Shown one piece after another: positions 45,879-53,571 of a DNA stretch of 64,000 nt (its first letter is position 1; each line of letters opens with the position of its first letter). The notes under the pieces were generated by a model, which ran no database searches, was not told the origin of the DNA, and was given only the letters and a program-made list of their open reading frames with translations. The position numbers were made by a program, and so were the translations under genes. This stretch comes from Coprococcus phoceensis (GTDB taxonomy: Bacteria; Bacillota; Clostridia; Lachnospirales; Lachnospiraceae): NCBI RefSeq assembly GCF_900104635.1, contig NZ_FNWC01000007.1, forward strand, positions 1,587,421 to 1,651,420, in the 5' to 3' direction.

Positions 45879-46931
45879 TTAACTGATTCTTTTAAGTTCT
45901 TCATCAAATAACTGCCCTGCTGATTTATACCCATGTATGCGCCTTGGATACTTATTTATCCACTCTTCCACTGCCTGTATTTCTTCCTCTGTCCGTCCGT
46001 CAAAATTTGTACCCTTTGGAACTCGGCGGCGTACCATTTTATTTGTTACCTCGTTTGTGCCACGCTCCCAACTGCTGTACGGGTGGCAATAATACATTTT
46101 GGTTCTTTTCCCCTCGCCTATCGCTGAACGCTCCAACTCTGCGCAATACGCAAACTCTGTGCCGTTGTCTACTGTGATACTCTTAAACACCGTCTTAAAC
46201 ATTTCGCCCCAGCGTTTCTCTAATCTGTCAACTGCTGCCACTACTGCCTCTGCACTGTGATCTGGCAATTTAAAAATAATTTCTGCTCGTGTCTTTCGCT
46301 CCGTGAGTGTCAGCAATGTATTTTTCGATTTCCCCCGCTGTCCTATTACGCTATCCATTTCCCAATGTCCGAACTCTTCCCGGTTGTTTATTGCTTCTGG
46401 TCTGTTTTCTATGCTTTCCCCTGCTTCTACCCTTTTCTGTTTCTTTACCTTATTATATTTGCGCTTTTTGTTCTTCTTTACTGGCAAATCCTTATTTGTT
46501 ACCTTTAAAAAGATTCCCTTATCAATATAGCTGTATACTGTAGTGGTGCATATTCTGGTTTGAAATTCTCCCCAGCGTCCCTCTGCTGTCAGTTCCCCTA
46601 TGATTGCGTCCGGGCTGTAATCTTCATTTATTATTTTGTCCTCTATGTAATTTGCCAGCTTAATATCATTTCCTATCTTTAATTGTGTTCCTCGCACTTT
46701 TAAATTTTCCTCATATTTCCGTTGTGCAAGGTCTGCGCTGTATCTCATTTCTCTTGTATAATCACTGTTCAAATGTTCATATTGCCCACGCTTCAACTCG
46801 TTATAAATCGTACTGCGGTGTACATTTAAAATCTCTGCAATCTCTACAACCTTGTGCCCTGCATTATACAAGGCTTCTAATCTGATTCTATCATTGTGTT
46901 TTAATTGTCTGCTACCCTTTTGATTTGCCAT
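45879..46931 (-). CDS. IS30-family DDE recombinase/transposase
   Basis: 350 residues. N-terminal HTH of IS30 type (IRLEALYNAGHKVVEIAEIL, VHRSTIYNELKRGQY), then an RNase H-like integrase core with Asp in HWEMDSVIGQRG, Asp in TVDNGTEFAYC and Glu in SSWERGTNE: the complete DDE triad at normal spacing. IS30 enzymes cut and paste or replicate DNA between short inverted repeats. I could not see a matching inverted-repeat pair close to the gene, and it is preceded by prophage-type small genes under a regulated promoter, so it may be the phage's own recombinase rather than a chance IS. Confidence 0.92.
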   Translation of the reverse strand: MANQKGSRQLKHNDRIRLEALYNAGHKVVEIAEILNVHRSTIYNELKRGQYEHLNSDYTREMRYSADLAQRKYEENLKVRGTQLKIGNDIKLANYIEDKIINEDYSPDAIIGELTAEGRWGEFQTRICTTTVYSYIDKGIFLKVTNKDLPVKKNKKRKYNKVKKQKRVEAGESIENRPEAINNREEFGHWEMDSVIGQRGKSKNTLLTLTERKTRAEIIFKLPDHSAEAVVAAVDRLEKRWGEMFKTVFKSITVDNGTEFAYCAELERSAIGEGKRTKMYYCHPYSSWERGTNEVTNKMVRRRVPKGTNFDGRTEEEIQAVEEWINKYPRRIHGYKSAGQLFDEELKRIS

Positions 46932-46955
46932 GTTCCCGCCCTCTTTCGTAAAACA

Positions 46956-46982
46956 AGCCGCAGGCGTTGTTGTCCTGCGGCT
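46956..46982. terminator. Hairpin between HTH gene and recombinase
   Basis: AGCCGCAGG / CCTGCGGCT, 9-bp perfect stem with a 9-nt loop, followed on the minus strand by a weak T-run (TGTTTTAC). It may dampen read-through into the recombinase gene. Confidence 0.6.
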
Positions 46983-46998
46983 CTCTGTGTGCTTTTTG

Positions 46999-47163
46999 CT
47001 ATTTGCCCTGCAATATCTTTTCTACTATCAGCTTTTCAATGTAATGCGGGCAGCTCCGTATCCCGTTCTCCCAGTTTGTCAGCGTTCTATATGGTATCTC
47101 TAACCATTCCGATACCTCACGCCTGCTCATGCCCCGCTGTTTGCGTGCCTCTTCAATCGTCAT
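46999..47163 (-). CDS. Small XRE-type HTH protein, 54 aa
   Basis: Starts MTIEEARKQRGMSRREVSEW and continues LEIPYRTLTNWENGIRSCPH, a compact HTH like those of phage excision or regulatory proteins. It lies between the 43-aa gene and the recombinase, same direction. Too short to hold an effector domain; it could control the recombinase or act as an excisionase-like factor (inference). Confidence 0.7.
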   Translation of the reverse strand: MTIEEARKQRGMSRREVSEWLEIPYRTLTNWENGIRSCPHYIEKLIVEKILQGK

Positions 47164-47278
47164 TTTATCACGCCCCTTGATTTTCTGTTTTATTCCTGCT
47201 ATATTTACATTATAGCACTTGGGGCGGTTAGCAGGATTGTTTAGGTATCCGCCCCTCGTGTGTTCCCTTTATTCTATT

Positions 47279-47410
47279 TTATTTTCTTACTTCTTCAAGA
47301 ATCTTTTCTATATGTTCTACTGTATGTGTTTCCCCGTTTGTTCTTGCTACTTCTCTAATTGATACCAACATTGCTATTAAATCGGCTTTGCTCATTTCTT
47401 CGTTCTCCAT
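47279..47410 (-). CDS. Small phage protein, 43 aa
   Basis: MENEEMSKADLIAMLVSIRE and a helical C-terminus ending EEVRK. A GGAAAGGAG site lies 6 nt before the ATG. It is the first gene after the TTGACA/TATAAT promoter near 47,460. No family recognised; small, acidic and helical. Confidence 0.6.
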   Translation of the reverse strand: MENEEMSKADLIAMLVSIREVARTNGETHTVEHIEKILEEVRK

Positions 47411-47448
47411 TTTTAACTCCTTTCCTGCTGTTCCCTTGCTACAATTAT

Positions 47449-47497
47449 ATTATATACCCATTGAGTACATTTGTCAATCATTTTTTACTCATTGGGT
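47449..47497 (-). promoter_or_regulatory. Promoter with paired operator, recombinase operon
   Basis: Minus-strand promoter with perfect consensus: TTGACA (47477-47472), 17-bp spacer, TATAAT (47454-47449). The inverted 12-mers ACCCATTGAGTA (47456-47467) and TACTCATTGGGT (47486-47497), related with one central mismatch, sit in the spacer and just upstream of -35. This placement would let a repressor, probably the adjacent 83-aa HTH protein, block transcription. Confidence 0.75.
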
Positions 47498-47531
47498 GTA
47501 TTTTTTATAAAGAAAAACACCATAACTATTG

Positions 47532-47783
47532 TTACAGTGTCCCGCTTTCGTCTGTCAGCCATTCCATGCTTACGCCCAACGCTTTAGAAAATATTTTCAA
47601 TTCGTAATCTGTTACAATTCTTGTGCCCCGCTCTATCCGGCTTATCGAATCTCTTTCTATTGTAACCCCAGCTACCTGCATACGTGCTGCTAAATCGCTT
47701 TGTGTAATTCTGTTTTTCGCTCTCGCCAACCTTATGCGTTCCCCACATAAATTATCTTTCCCTTTGTATGCGTATATTTTCAT
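47532..47783 (-). CDS. Phage repressor-like XRE HTH protein, 83 aa
   Basis: An HTH protein: CGERIRLARAKNRITQSDLA, ARMQVAGVTIERDSISRIER, then ELKIFSKALGVSMEWLTDES. It resembles CI-type DNA-binding domains without a protease tail. It lies just upstream of the operator-bearing promoter of the recombinase operon and faces away from the plus-strand exonuclease gene, so it is well placed to be the immunity-type regulator of this end of the phage. Confidence 0.8.
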   Translation of the reverse strand: MKIYAYKGKDNLCGERIRLARAKNRITQSDLAARMQVAGVTIERDSISRIERGTRIVTDYELKIFSKALGVSMEWLTDESGTL

Positions 47784-47855
47784 TCAGTACGCCCCTATCG
47801 TCTTTGTGTTAATAATCAGAATTTTTCTTGACTTTACCACATTTCAAAAGCATAA

Positions 47856-47883
47856 TTGTGTTAAAGGTCAGCATGACTATAAT
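47856..47883 (+). promoter_or_regulatory. Promoter of the exonuclease-BRCT gene
   Basis: TTGTGT (47856-47861), 16-bp spacer, TATAAT (47878-47883), about 26 bp before the start codon. A TTGACT lies further upstream at 47829. Confidence 0.55.
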
Positions 47884-47908
47884 TTTCAAACGAAAGAGGG
47901 TATTTACT

Positions 47909-48892
47909 ATGTTCATTTCTATCGGTATTGATGAAAACGGGAAACCTTTTGTTGCTACGTCTGATAAATCAGAAAAACCCAGCCGCCCAAATAAAGGGCA
48001 CAGCCTCATTGCCGCACCAGATACTTATACGGTAATCGACATTGAAACAACCGGGCTGGACTCCCGTTATTGTGAAATCATCGAACTATCCGCACTGCGC
48101 TACTCAAACGGTTCTTTAGTTGATTCTTTTACTACTCTTGTTAAACCCACCGAACCTATTGACAGCTTTATAACCGAATTGACCGGGATAACAAACGATC
48201 TGGTTGCTGATGCTCCCACCATTTCCGATGCAATTAAATCTTTCTATGATTTTGTCGGTTCTGATATCCTTGTAGGATATAACGTAAATTTCGATATCAA
48301 TTTTATTTATGACGTATTGCAGGATACGCACAGCATTGATTTTACCAATTCCTTTGTTGATGTAATGCGCTTTGCAAGGAAACTGCTGCCGGAACTGAAA
48401 AACCACAAACTAGAAACGGTTGCCGCTCATTATAAAGTTTCTTCCCCGGCGCACCGCTCCTATGCTGATTGTGAAGCCTGCAACACCTGCTATCAAGCAT
48501 TGCTTTCTGATGCAATTTCACAATACGGGGACTTTGACAGCTTTAAGGCTTCTTATTCCAGCCGCCAGCTACATGCAAAAGATATTACGGCAACTACAGA
48601 TAATTTTGATATCAGCCACCCGCTTTACGGCAAGCTCTGTGTATTCACTGGCACATTAGAAAAGATGCAGCGTAAAGATGCCATGCAACTTGTGGTAAAC
48701 CTCGGCGGGCAGTGCGGGGATAACGTCACAGCCAAAACAAATTATTTAATTCTCGGCAATAATGATTTTTGCAGTCTCATAAAAGACGGTAAAAGCAATA
48801 AACAGAAAAAGGCTGAATCACTTATTTTAAAAGGCAAGGACATACAGATTTTATCTGAAAACGTATTTTATGATCTGGTTTTAAATCAGTAG
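47909..48892 (+). CDS. DnaQ-like 3'-5' exonuclease with C-terminal BRCT domain
   Basis: 327 residues. After about 40 residues the DEDD exonuclease motifs appear: YTVIDIETTGLDSRY (Exo I), GYNVNFDINFI (Exo II) and HRSYADCEACNTCY (Exo III, HxAxxD). A BRCT domain fills the C-terminus: YGKLCVFTGTLEKMQRKDAM, GGQCGDNVTAKTNYLILGN. This exonuclease+BRCT layout is known for bacterial DNA polymerase III epsilon-like proteins. It is the only plus-strand gene in the phage part, with its own promoter and terminator, which marks it as a moron. The start at 47909 has GAGGG upstream. Confidence 0.88.
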   Translation: MFISIGIDENGKPFVATSDKSEKPSRPNKGHSLIAAPDTYTVIDIETTGLDSRYCEIIELSALRYSNGSLVDSFTTLVKPTEPIDSFITELTGITNDLVADAPTISDAIKSFYDFVGSDILVGYNVNFDINFIYDVLQDTHSIDFTNSFVDVMRFARKLLPELKNHKLETVAAHYKVSSPAHRSYADCEACNTCYQALLSDAISQYGDFDSFKASYSSRQLHAKDITATTDNFDISHPLYGKLCVFTGTLEKMQRKDAMQLVVNLGGQCGDNVTAKTNYLILGNNDFCSLIKDGKSNKQKKAESLILKGKDIQILSENVFYDLVLNQ

Positions 48893-48894
48893 GC

Positions 48895-48930
48895 AAAAAG
48901 GGTAACGGCTCACACCGCTACCCTTTCTTT
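48895..48930. terminator. Bidirectional terminator
   Basis: AAAGGGTA-CGG / CCG-TACCCTTT hairpin with a 6-nt loop between the converging exonuclease and endolysin-side genes; T-run on the plus strand and A-run at the other side. Confidence 0.75.
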
Positions 48931-49112
48931 TATCCTCTCATTGTTTCTAATGCTTTTTCAATATTGCTATCGCTCAATAATTCATTGCATCGTTTCTGCT
49001 GTGCTTCTCCTGTGGCTTCTACATCGTATGCCGGGCACTCGTCACAGCCTTTATTGTGCCCGCTACATATTACCAACGCCGCCAAAACTCTGCCCGCTGT
49101 TTGTGCGTCCAT
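48930..49112 (-). CDS. Small phage protein, 60 aa, Cys-containing
   Basis: MDAQTAGRVLAALVICSGHN, then KGCDECPAYDVEAT and a helical acidic end. The Cys residues (CSGHNKGCDEC) could bind metal. It follows the endolysin directly (start within 2 bp of its stop). Unrecognised family. Confidence 0.6.
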   Translation of the reverse strand: MDAQTAGRVLAALVICSGHNKGCDECPAYDVEATGEAQQKRCNELLSDSNIEKALETMRG

Positions 49113-49113
49113 A

Positions 49114-50208
49114 TTATGCTCTTTTCAGATAATCGCTATGGCAGTATCCCGTTACGTTTCCGCAGGCAACATACAGCCATTTTGCACCTGTCCCCTTTTC
49201 TTTGTTGTAATATCCGTAACAATGTACTTTGCCACCCTCTGCGATAGTTCCATAGTCCGCTTTTGTTTTTCCTGCTCCTGCTCTCATGTGCAATTTGTCC
49301 GCTGTAACAACATATGCACCCGCCAGCGTCTTATCAAAACACAACGCTGATTCTGGTTTCTGCGTCTGCTTTAATCCACTGCTGCCGCTTGTGCTGGTAC
49401 TGTTGTTTTTGCTGTTGGCGGTATATGTATAATACTTATTGTTTGTATTCGATGTATAAGCATAGCCGCAAGATGCGCCCGCCCATACAATCTTATACCA
49501 GCCATTTGCCAACACCTCCAGCACTTCTACTTTTGTGCCCGCTTTAATCGAACTGTATACAGTATTGCTCTTTACTTCTGCTACGCTTCTGATGTTCATA
49601 TCGCATTTTGCAACCGCTGTACCAATTCCTTTGCCAGAATAGTTGTTATTTCCGGCGTACCCGCCAATCCCGGCTTTTGCAAGCGTCTGTGCTGCGTATG
49701 TTCCATTTGTCAGCCCGCATACGGTGTGTGAGCTTTCTTTTACATAGATTGCACCTCTTACACAGTAATTTTCATTTTTCAGAAATGCACTGTCTGTAAT
49801 GATTTTGTAGCCCGCAGCCTTTAATGCGTTACGCATGGTTGCTGTAGTCCACCCATTACTGCCATGCGTTACGCCTGCTGCGCCAGATGCAACGGCGCAC
49901 ACGTTCTGGAACTCGCTACAGTCCGTATTGCACAGCCCTACTTTTGACAAATCATAATTTACTTTCTTTGCCTCTGTGTTCAGCGTGTTTCTATCGCCCT
50001 GTCCGTATCCGATATTGTTATTTGCACAGCCTGCCTCTACCGCTTTTGCGTGCTTCTCTCTTACGTTTGCGTCCGGGTGGATTGCCATAAAATCCCATGG
50101 TTTACTATAAAAGTTTCTTACACATACCTCTTTTCCCGTCTGATCTCCCTTTTTTCCGTTAATAGTTCCGTTCTCGCTGATGCTTGCGTGTCCAATCAAT
50201 ACGCTCAT
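49114..50208 (-). CDS. Phage endolysin with SH3-type wall-binding domains
   Basis: 364 residues without a signal peptide. The N-terminal amidohydrolase-like domain begins IGHASISENGTINGKKGDQT and shows YSKPWDFMAIHPDANVREKH and a Cys/His core (LCNTDCSEFQNVCAVA, then ESSHTVCGL), the pattern of phage peptidoglycan amidohydrolases of the NlpC/CHAP-like kind. Two SH3-like repeats follow (DMNIRSVAEVKSNTVYSSIK; KLHMRAGAGKTKADYGTIAE), joined by an S/T/N-rich linker. It would lyse the host at the end of the cycle. Upstream lie small membrane proteins that are holin candidates. Confidence 0.85.
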   Translation of the reverse strand: MSVLIGHASISENGTINGKKGDQTGKEVCVRNFYSKPWDFMAIHPDANVREKHAKAVEAGCANNNIGYGQGDRNTLNTEAKKVNYDLSKVGLCNTDCSEFQNVCAVASGAAGVTHGSNGWTTATMRNALKAAGYKIITDSAFLKNENYCVRGAIYVKESSHTVCGLTNGTYAAQTLAKAGIGGYAGNNNYSGKGIGTAVAKCDMNIRSVAEVKSNTVYSSIKAGTKVEVLEVLANGWYKIVWAGASCGYAYTSNTNNKYYTYTANSKNNSTSTSGSSGLKQTQKPESALCFDKTLAGAYVVTADKLHMRAGAGKTKADYGTIAEGGKVHCYGYYNKEKGTGAKWLYVACGNVTGYCHSDYLKRA

Positions 50209-50229
50209 ATAGTTTTATCCTCATTCTTT

Positions 50230-50580
50230 CTATTCAGCGTCTTTTGTGATTCCTGCCAGTAGTTCCCTTATCTTTTGTACAGTTTCCATGATTTGCTTAT
50301 AAAGGTTGTCATATCCAAACATTGCCGCATAGCATACCAAAAAGCCCAGCGCAATAGCTGCTACCCAGTAATACCACAACATTGCAATATTAAAATACTG
50401 TGCAAATGCTGCTGCGGTAATCAATGTAGAGGCAATGGCTACAATCATTACCCACACCTGCACCGGGAACTTGTCCCACGCAACAACCTTTTTTGTGATT
50501 GCCACAATAATATTTACCCACAGTGTCAAAACCATTACAGCAATCAATGCTGCCGCTACATAAAAAAGTACTTTTTCCAT
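50230..50580 (-). CDS. Phage membrane protein, holin candidate
   Basis: 116 residues with three membrane helices (VLFYVAAALIAVMVLTLWVN, VWVMIVAIASTLITAAAFAQ, WVAAIALGFLVCYAAMFGY) and a charged C-terminus. Size, helices and position beside the endolysin suggest a holin. The tail is rich in K, E and I. Other membrane proteins upstream could play that part instead. Confidence 0.65.
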   Translation of the reverse strand: MEKVLFYVAAALIAVMVLTLWVNIIVAITKKVVAWDKFPVQVWVMIVAIASTLITAAAFAQYFNIAMLWYYWVAAIALGFLVCYAAMFGYDNLYKQIMETVQKIRELLAGITKDAE

Positions 50581-50585
50581 TTTCT

Positions 50586-50924
50586 CTATTCCTTTCCGTT
50601 TTCTTTTTCTTCTGTGTCATTCATGCCACCCATTAACTGCGGGTACTCCTGCGTTATCTTGTCATAAAGAAGCAACCCACCCAACAAAAGCGGTACGCCC
50701 CACCATATAATTGCCGTCATAATGGAAATAATAAATACAACCGTTATGTACAAGCTGAATGGTTCGTTTTCATCTTCTATCGGATATTCCGGGTATAATT
50801 CCTGTTCCTTGGCATCTGCCTTTGCTGCCCACGTAAAAAAAGCAAATAAACCAATAAAAGTAATGATTGCACCTATAAGGTACACAATTCCTATAACTCT
50901 GATATTTTCCATGATAAAGCCCAT
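50586..50924 (-). CDS. Phage membrane protein, 112 aa
   Basis: Membrane helices near the start (VIGIVYLIGAIITFIGLFAF) and again at residues ~60-88 (LYITVVFIISIMTAIIWWGV, PLLLGGLLLY), separated by an acidic loop (EQELYPEYPIEDENEP). AGGTGG precedes the ATG. Possibly a holin partner or antiholin; unproven. Confidence 0.6.
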   Translation of the reverse strand: MGFIMENIRVIGIVYLIGAIITFIGLFAFFTWAAKADAKEQELYPEYPIEDENEPFSLYITVVFIISIMTAIIWWGVPLLLGGLLLYDKITQEYPQLMGGMNDTEEKENGKE

Positions 50925-50933
50925 ATTACCACC

Positions 50934-51257
50934 TTACCCCTCTGCGTTATCGTCTGTTTCTTCCTGCGGCGTTTGCTTACTGGTAACAATCTTGCAGGCG
51001 TTTTCTATTCCTGCTTTAATCAGATATCCACCAACAACTACCCGGAATGTTTCGTTTGATTCTGTAATCAGTGTTGTTATTGCCGCTGTGTTTCCTATGA
51101 ACTGTAGCTCTCGCCAACATAAAACCATTGCGAACACAAACGACACAATGTATAAGAGTGTTACCGTCCACACCACTTTTTTACTGAACTCCCACAGCCA
51201 GCTTACCGCCGCCTGTGGTGTCACTCTTCTACGCCGCTTTCTCCTGCGATATGTCAT
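50934..51257 (-). CDS. Phage membrane protein, 107 aa
   Basis: A very basic N-terminus (MTYRRRKRRRRVTPQAA) is followed by a membrane helix (VVWTVTLLYIVSFVFAMVLC) and a possible second weak one near residue 70. Acidic tail. It sits in the lysis/membrane cluster. The basic tail faces the cytoplasm by the positive-inside rule. Function unknown; a holin-like accessory is possible. Confidence 0.6.
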   Translation of the reverse strand: MTYRRRKRRRRVTPQAAVSWLWEFSKKVVWTVTLLYIVSFVFAMVLCWRELQFIGNTAAITTLITESNETFRVVVGGYLIKAGIENACKIVTSKQTPQEETDDNAEG

Positions 51258-51263
51258 TTACTG

Positions 51264-51620
51264 CTAATGTATCCTTTCTGTTTCTAAATTACCGTCTGAT
51301 AATGGCAGTTGCATAAATCTTTCATGCATTGCGTGTGCTACATCATTGCCGCCCAGCTTTTCATAGGCTTTATATGCTGATGTTTCAGCCTGCTTTGCCC
51401 ATGCCGGGGCTTCTTTGCGTTCCTCATACTTTAGGCAAATATCTATGATTTGCTGCCGCAAAAGTGCCTGCAATCCCTCACGCACTGCCTTGTTTTCTTC
51501 TCTTTCTTCCTTATGCTGCTGTTTCTCTTTTTTATAAAGTGCAATAAGAATTGCATACGCTCCGGCAAATAACCATGCTACCCAGTTTGCCGTAATGTAA
51601 GTTGTTACCTGTTCTACCAT
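51264..51620 (-). CDS. Phage holin-LLH-like or membrane coiled-coil protein
   Basis: 118 residues: one N-terminal membrane helix (ANWVAWLFAGAYAILIALYK) then a charged coiled coil (KEKQQHKEEREENKAVREGL) and a helical C-terminal part. Proteins with this layout (one helix plus coiled coil) occur in the lysis module after XkdX. It is a candidate holin or spanin-like factor. Confidence 0.6.
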   Translation of the reverse strand: MVEQVTTYITANWVAWLFAGAYAILIALYKKEKQQHKEEREENKAVREGLQALLRQQIIDICLKYEERKEAPAWAKQAETSAYKAYEKLGGNDVAHAMHERFMQLPLSDGNLETERIH

Positions 51621-51636
51621 TTTCTCTGTGTTTCTC

Positions 51637-51786
51637 CTATGCCTCGTATTTTTCGCCTGTAATCTGCTCGTACTGTTCCTCTGTAATCCCTCTGCCCTTT
51701 ACCTTACGCTCAATGCGTACCCAGCCTTTTAATGTTGCCTTTGTGATATAGCCTTTATCGTATTTCTTTTTCAGTTCTTCGTACAT
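51637..51786 (-). CDS. xkdX: XkdX-family phage protein, 49 aa
   Basis: MYEELKKKYDKGYITKATLK followed by GWVRIERKVKGRGITEEQY is the complete XkdX pattern. These small proteins are encoded just after the tail-fibre genes in many Gram-positive siphophages. Its place downstream of the DGR, 15 bp after the 101-aa gene, supports that assignment. Function unknown. Confidence 0.88.
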   Translation of the reverse strand: MYEELKKKYDKGYITKATLKGWVRIERKVKGRGITEEQYEQITGEKYEA

Positions 51787-51801
51787 GTCTGTGCCGCCTT
51801 T

Positions 51802-52107
51802 CTACTGCTCCATTAACATTTCAAGTGTGATCTGCGTTTCTGTCTGCTGCATCTGCAATGCAGAAATTTCCTGCATGATTGCCTCTGTAGTTGGGCTTAA
51901 TAATTCTGCCTGCTGGCTCTCATACTCTTCTTTATCCTGCGTACATTCTTCATATACCCACTTTTCGCCTGCCTTGCTTTCCTCATTTTCGTTGCTCATT
52001 GGTACTCTTTCAATATTGCGCCTCTTATATACAAGGTGCGGGCTGCTTGTTATATCCAGCTCTTTCGGTTTTTCTTCTGCGGTGCTTTCTGCTGCGTACC
52101 ATTCCAT
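51802..52107 (-). CDS. Phage tail-region protein overlapping the RT gene, 101 aa
   Basis: Starts MEWYAAESTAEEKPKELDIT, within the last 83 bp of the reverse transcriptase gene but in another frame, with GGAG 10 nt upstream. Acidic, helical, Gln/Glu-rich at the C-terminus (EISALQMQQTETQITLEMLM). It precedes xkdX, where tail accessory proteins are common. It does not resemble the DGR accessory protein Avd, which is basic and helical. Confidence 0.7.
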   Translation of the reverse strand: MEWYAAESTAEEKPKELDITSSPHLVYKRRNIERVPMSNENEESKAGEKWVYEECTQDKEEYESQQAELLSPTTEAIMQEISALQMQQTETQITLEMLMEQ

Positions 52108-53188
52108 TGCGTATGTTCTCCTTTCTTGCGTGCTTTGAAACCAGCGTTTTTAGCACTTTCACTTTTACATATGGTTTTATGTATCTTTCGTAATATGCGT
52201 AAGTGTCACTATGCCAAATCCAGCCCAGCCTAGAAAGTAAACTACCTGCATCTACCCACGTAATCTTTTCTTTTCGCTTTACCCGGTTGACCTTGCCACG
52301 TATGCCCTGTAATATGCTCTTTCGTATCGTTGTTCTATCTCTATAAAATTTGAACCCCATAAAGTCCAGTGGTCTGCCTCTGCGCTTGCCTTTTCTGTCT
52401 ACATAGTCAAAACGGAATACCTGCCAGTTTTTCTTTATTTGTAATCCCAGCTCTTCCGTTATAAATTTCTCAATTTGCAGCCTCGCTTTATGCAGTTCCT
52501 TTTTATTGTTTCCGAATATAACCATATCGTCCATATACCGTATGTAATGCTTTACATGTAACTGCTCCATGATAAAGTGATCTAGTGGCTGCAAATAAAA
52601 ATTACCGAACCACTGTGACGGGTAATAGCCCAATGGCAGCCCCGGTTTATGGCTGTCTATGATAATAAATAATTTCTTTAGCAACTCCCTATCTCTGATT
52701 TTCCGTTTTAGTGCTTTCTTTAATCTTCTGTGCGGCACACTCTCAAAGAAATGCCGTATATCCAGCTTATATATGTACTTGCAGTTTCTGCTATCCTCTC
52801 TTATCCACCGTTCTACGGTTCTTTTTCCTCTGTGTACACCTTTTCCCGGTATACTCCCGTACACATGGTAATACATTCCCCTCATTGCAATCGGCACAAA
52901 TACCCGCATTACGGAATGGTGCGCCATTTGCTCATACATATATTGTGGCTTTACTATCTTTCGTGTTTTCTTACAAGAATTTTCCTGTATGATTTTTGTT
53001 TTATGTCTTTTCGGTGCAAATGTATTGTTCTTTAATCTTTTATCCAGTTCTTTTCTGTAGTGTTCTACATTCGCTTTTACTATCTGCGCCTGTTCTTTCT
53101 TACTCTTTCCTTTTGATGCATTGTATATATCTTTTATTTGTTCCTCTGGTATATACAGTTGTTCGCTTACGCCATTAAAACTAATCAT
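52025..53188 (-). CDS. Diversity-generating retroelement reverse transcriptase
   Basis: 387 residues. Reverse transcriptase motifs in order: KLDIRHFFESVP (first catalytic Asp about 143), LPLGYYPSQWFGNF (about 184), where DGR enzymes carry GxxxSQ rather than the QGxxxSP of intron enzymes, RYMDDMVIFG (YMDD about 218-221), and LDFMGFKFY. No maturase or endonuclease domain. The start is chosen at ATG 53188; a TTG at 53236 is also open. It lies 125-170 bp after the TR. It would copy TR RNA with adenine-specific errors. The 3' end overlaps the 101-aa gene. Confidence 0.95.
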   Translation of the reverse strand: MISFNGVSEQLYIPEEQIKDIYNASKGKSKKEQAQIVKANVEHYRKELDKRLKNNTFAPKRHKTKIIQENSCKKTRKIVKPQYMYEQMAHHSVMRVFVPIAMRGMYYHVYGSIPGKGVHRGKRTVERWIREDSRNCKYIYKLDIRHFFESVPHRRLKKALKRKIRDRELLKKLFIIIDSHKPGLPLGYYPSQWFGNFYLQPLDHFIMEQLHVKHYIRYMDDMVIFGNNKKELHKARLQIEKFITEELGLQIKKNWQVFRFDYVDRKGKRRGRPLDFMGFKFYRDRTTIRKSILQGIRGKVNRVKRKEKITWVDAGSLLSRLGWIWHSDTYAYYERYIKPYVKVKVLKTLVSKHARKENIRNGMVRSRKHRRRKTERAGYNKQPAPCI

Positions 53189-53360
53189 TCTTATTCTCTT
53201 TCTTATCGCCTTGCAGTAATTCGCCACGCTATACAACTAAGGGTTTCGCCCCGGCTACCATACTGCACCTTTTGCGGCTGTATTTTCACTTTCAGCGGTA
53301 TTTCAACCGCCAGCGGTGTAGGAATTTCCGGGGCATTTGGTTAATCTTCCATAATTTGAT

Positions 53361-53475
53361 AAGAATGACCGGGCGCAATGTTCCAGTTCGCATTGCCAGC
53401 GGTGTTGTTCAAGTTCACGTAAGCCCCGCAATTCAGCCCGTTGTTGCAGTTGCCGCCCACAAGAGGCACAGCCAC
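53361..53475 (-). repeat. DGR template repeat (TR), 115 bp
   Basis: A near copy of the 3' part of the variable protein gene. Its coding strand holds 24 adenines, mostly in AAC/AAT codons (AACTGCAACAAC, GTGAACTTGAACAAC), the design that lets adenine mutation explore many residues without stop codons. Compared with VR, 13 adenines differ and none of the 91 other positions do. It lies between the variable gene and the RT gene and has no start codon of its own. Confidence 0.96.
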
Positions 53476-53537
53476 GCCCCGGAAATCCCCTATTATATTC
53501 TCTCTACCGTTATATTTTCGTATGTTGTACTTTCCTG

Positions 53538-53555
53538 CGGGGGAAAAATCCCCCG
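53538..53555. other. DGR target-site hairpin/cruciform
   Basis: CGGGGGA / TCCCCCG, a 7-bp perfect stem with an AAAA (TTTT) loop, 17 bp after the variable gene stop and 39 bp downstream of VR. Known DGRs need such a hairpin after the VR to mark it as the recipient. It has no T-run after it, so it is not a terminator. Confidence 0.7.
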
Positions 53556-53571
53556 TTCCCCCTTTTGCTGC

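Noticed and set aside
45731..45934. 67-codon minus frame overlapping the end of the IS30-type gene
   Set aside because: No ribosome site; it spans the recombinase end and the junction region; sequence not protein-like.
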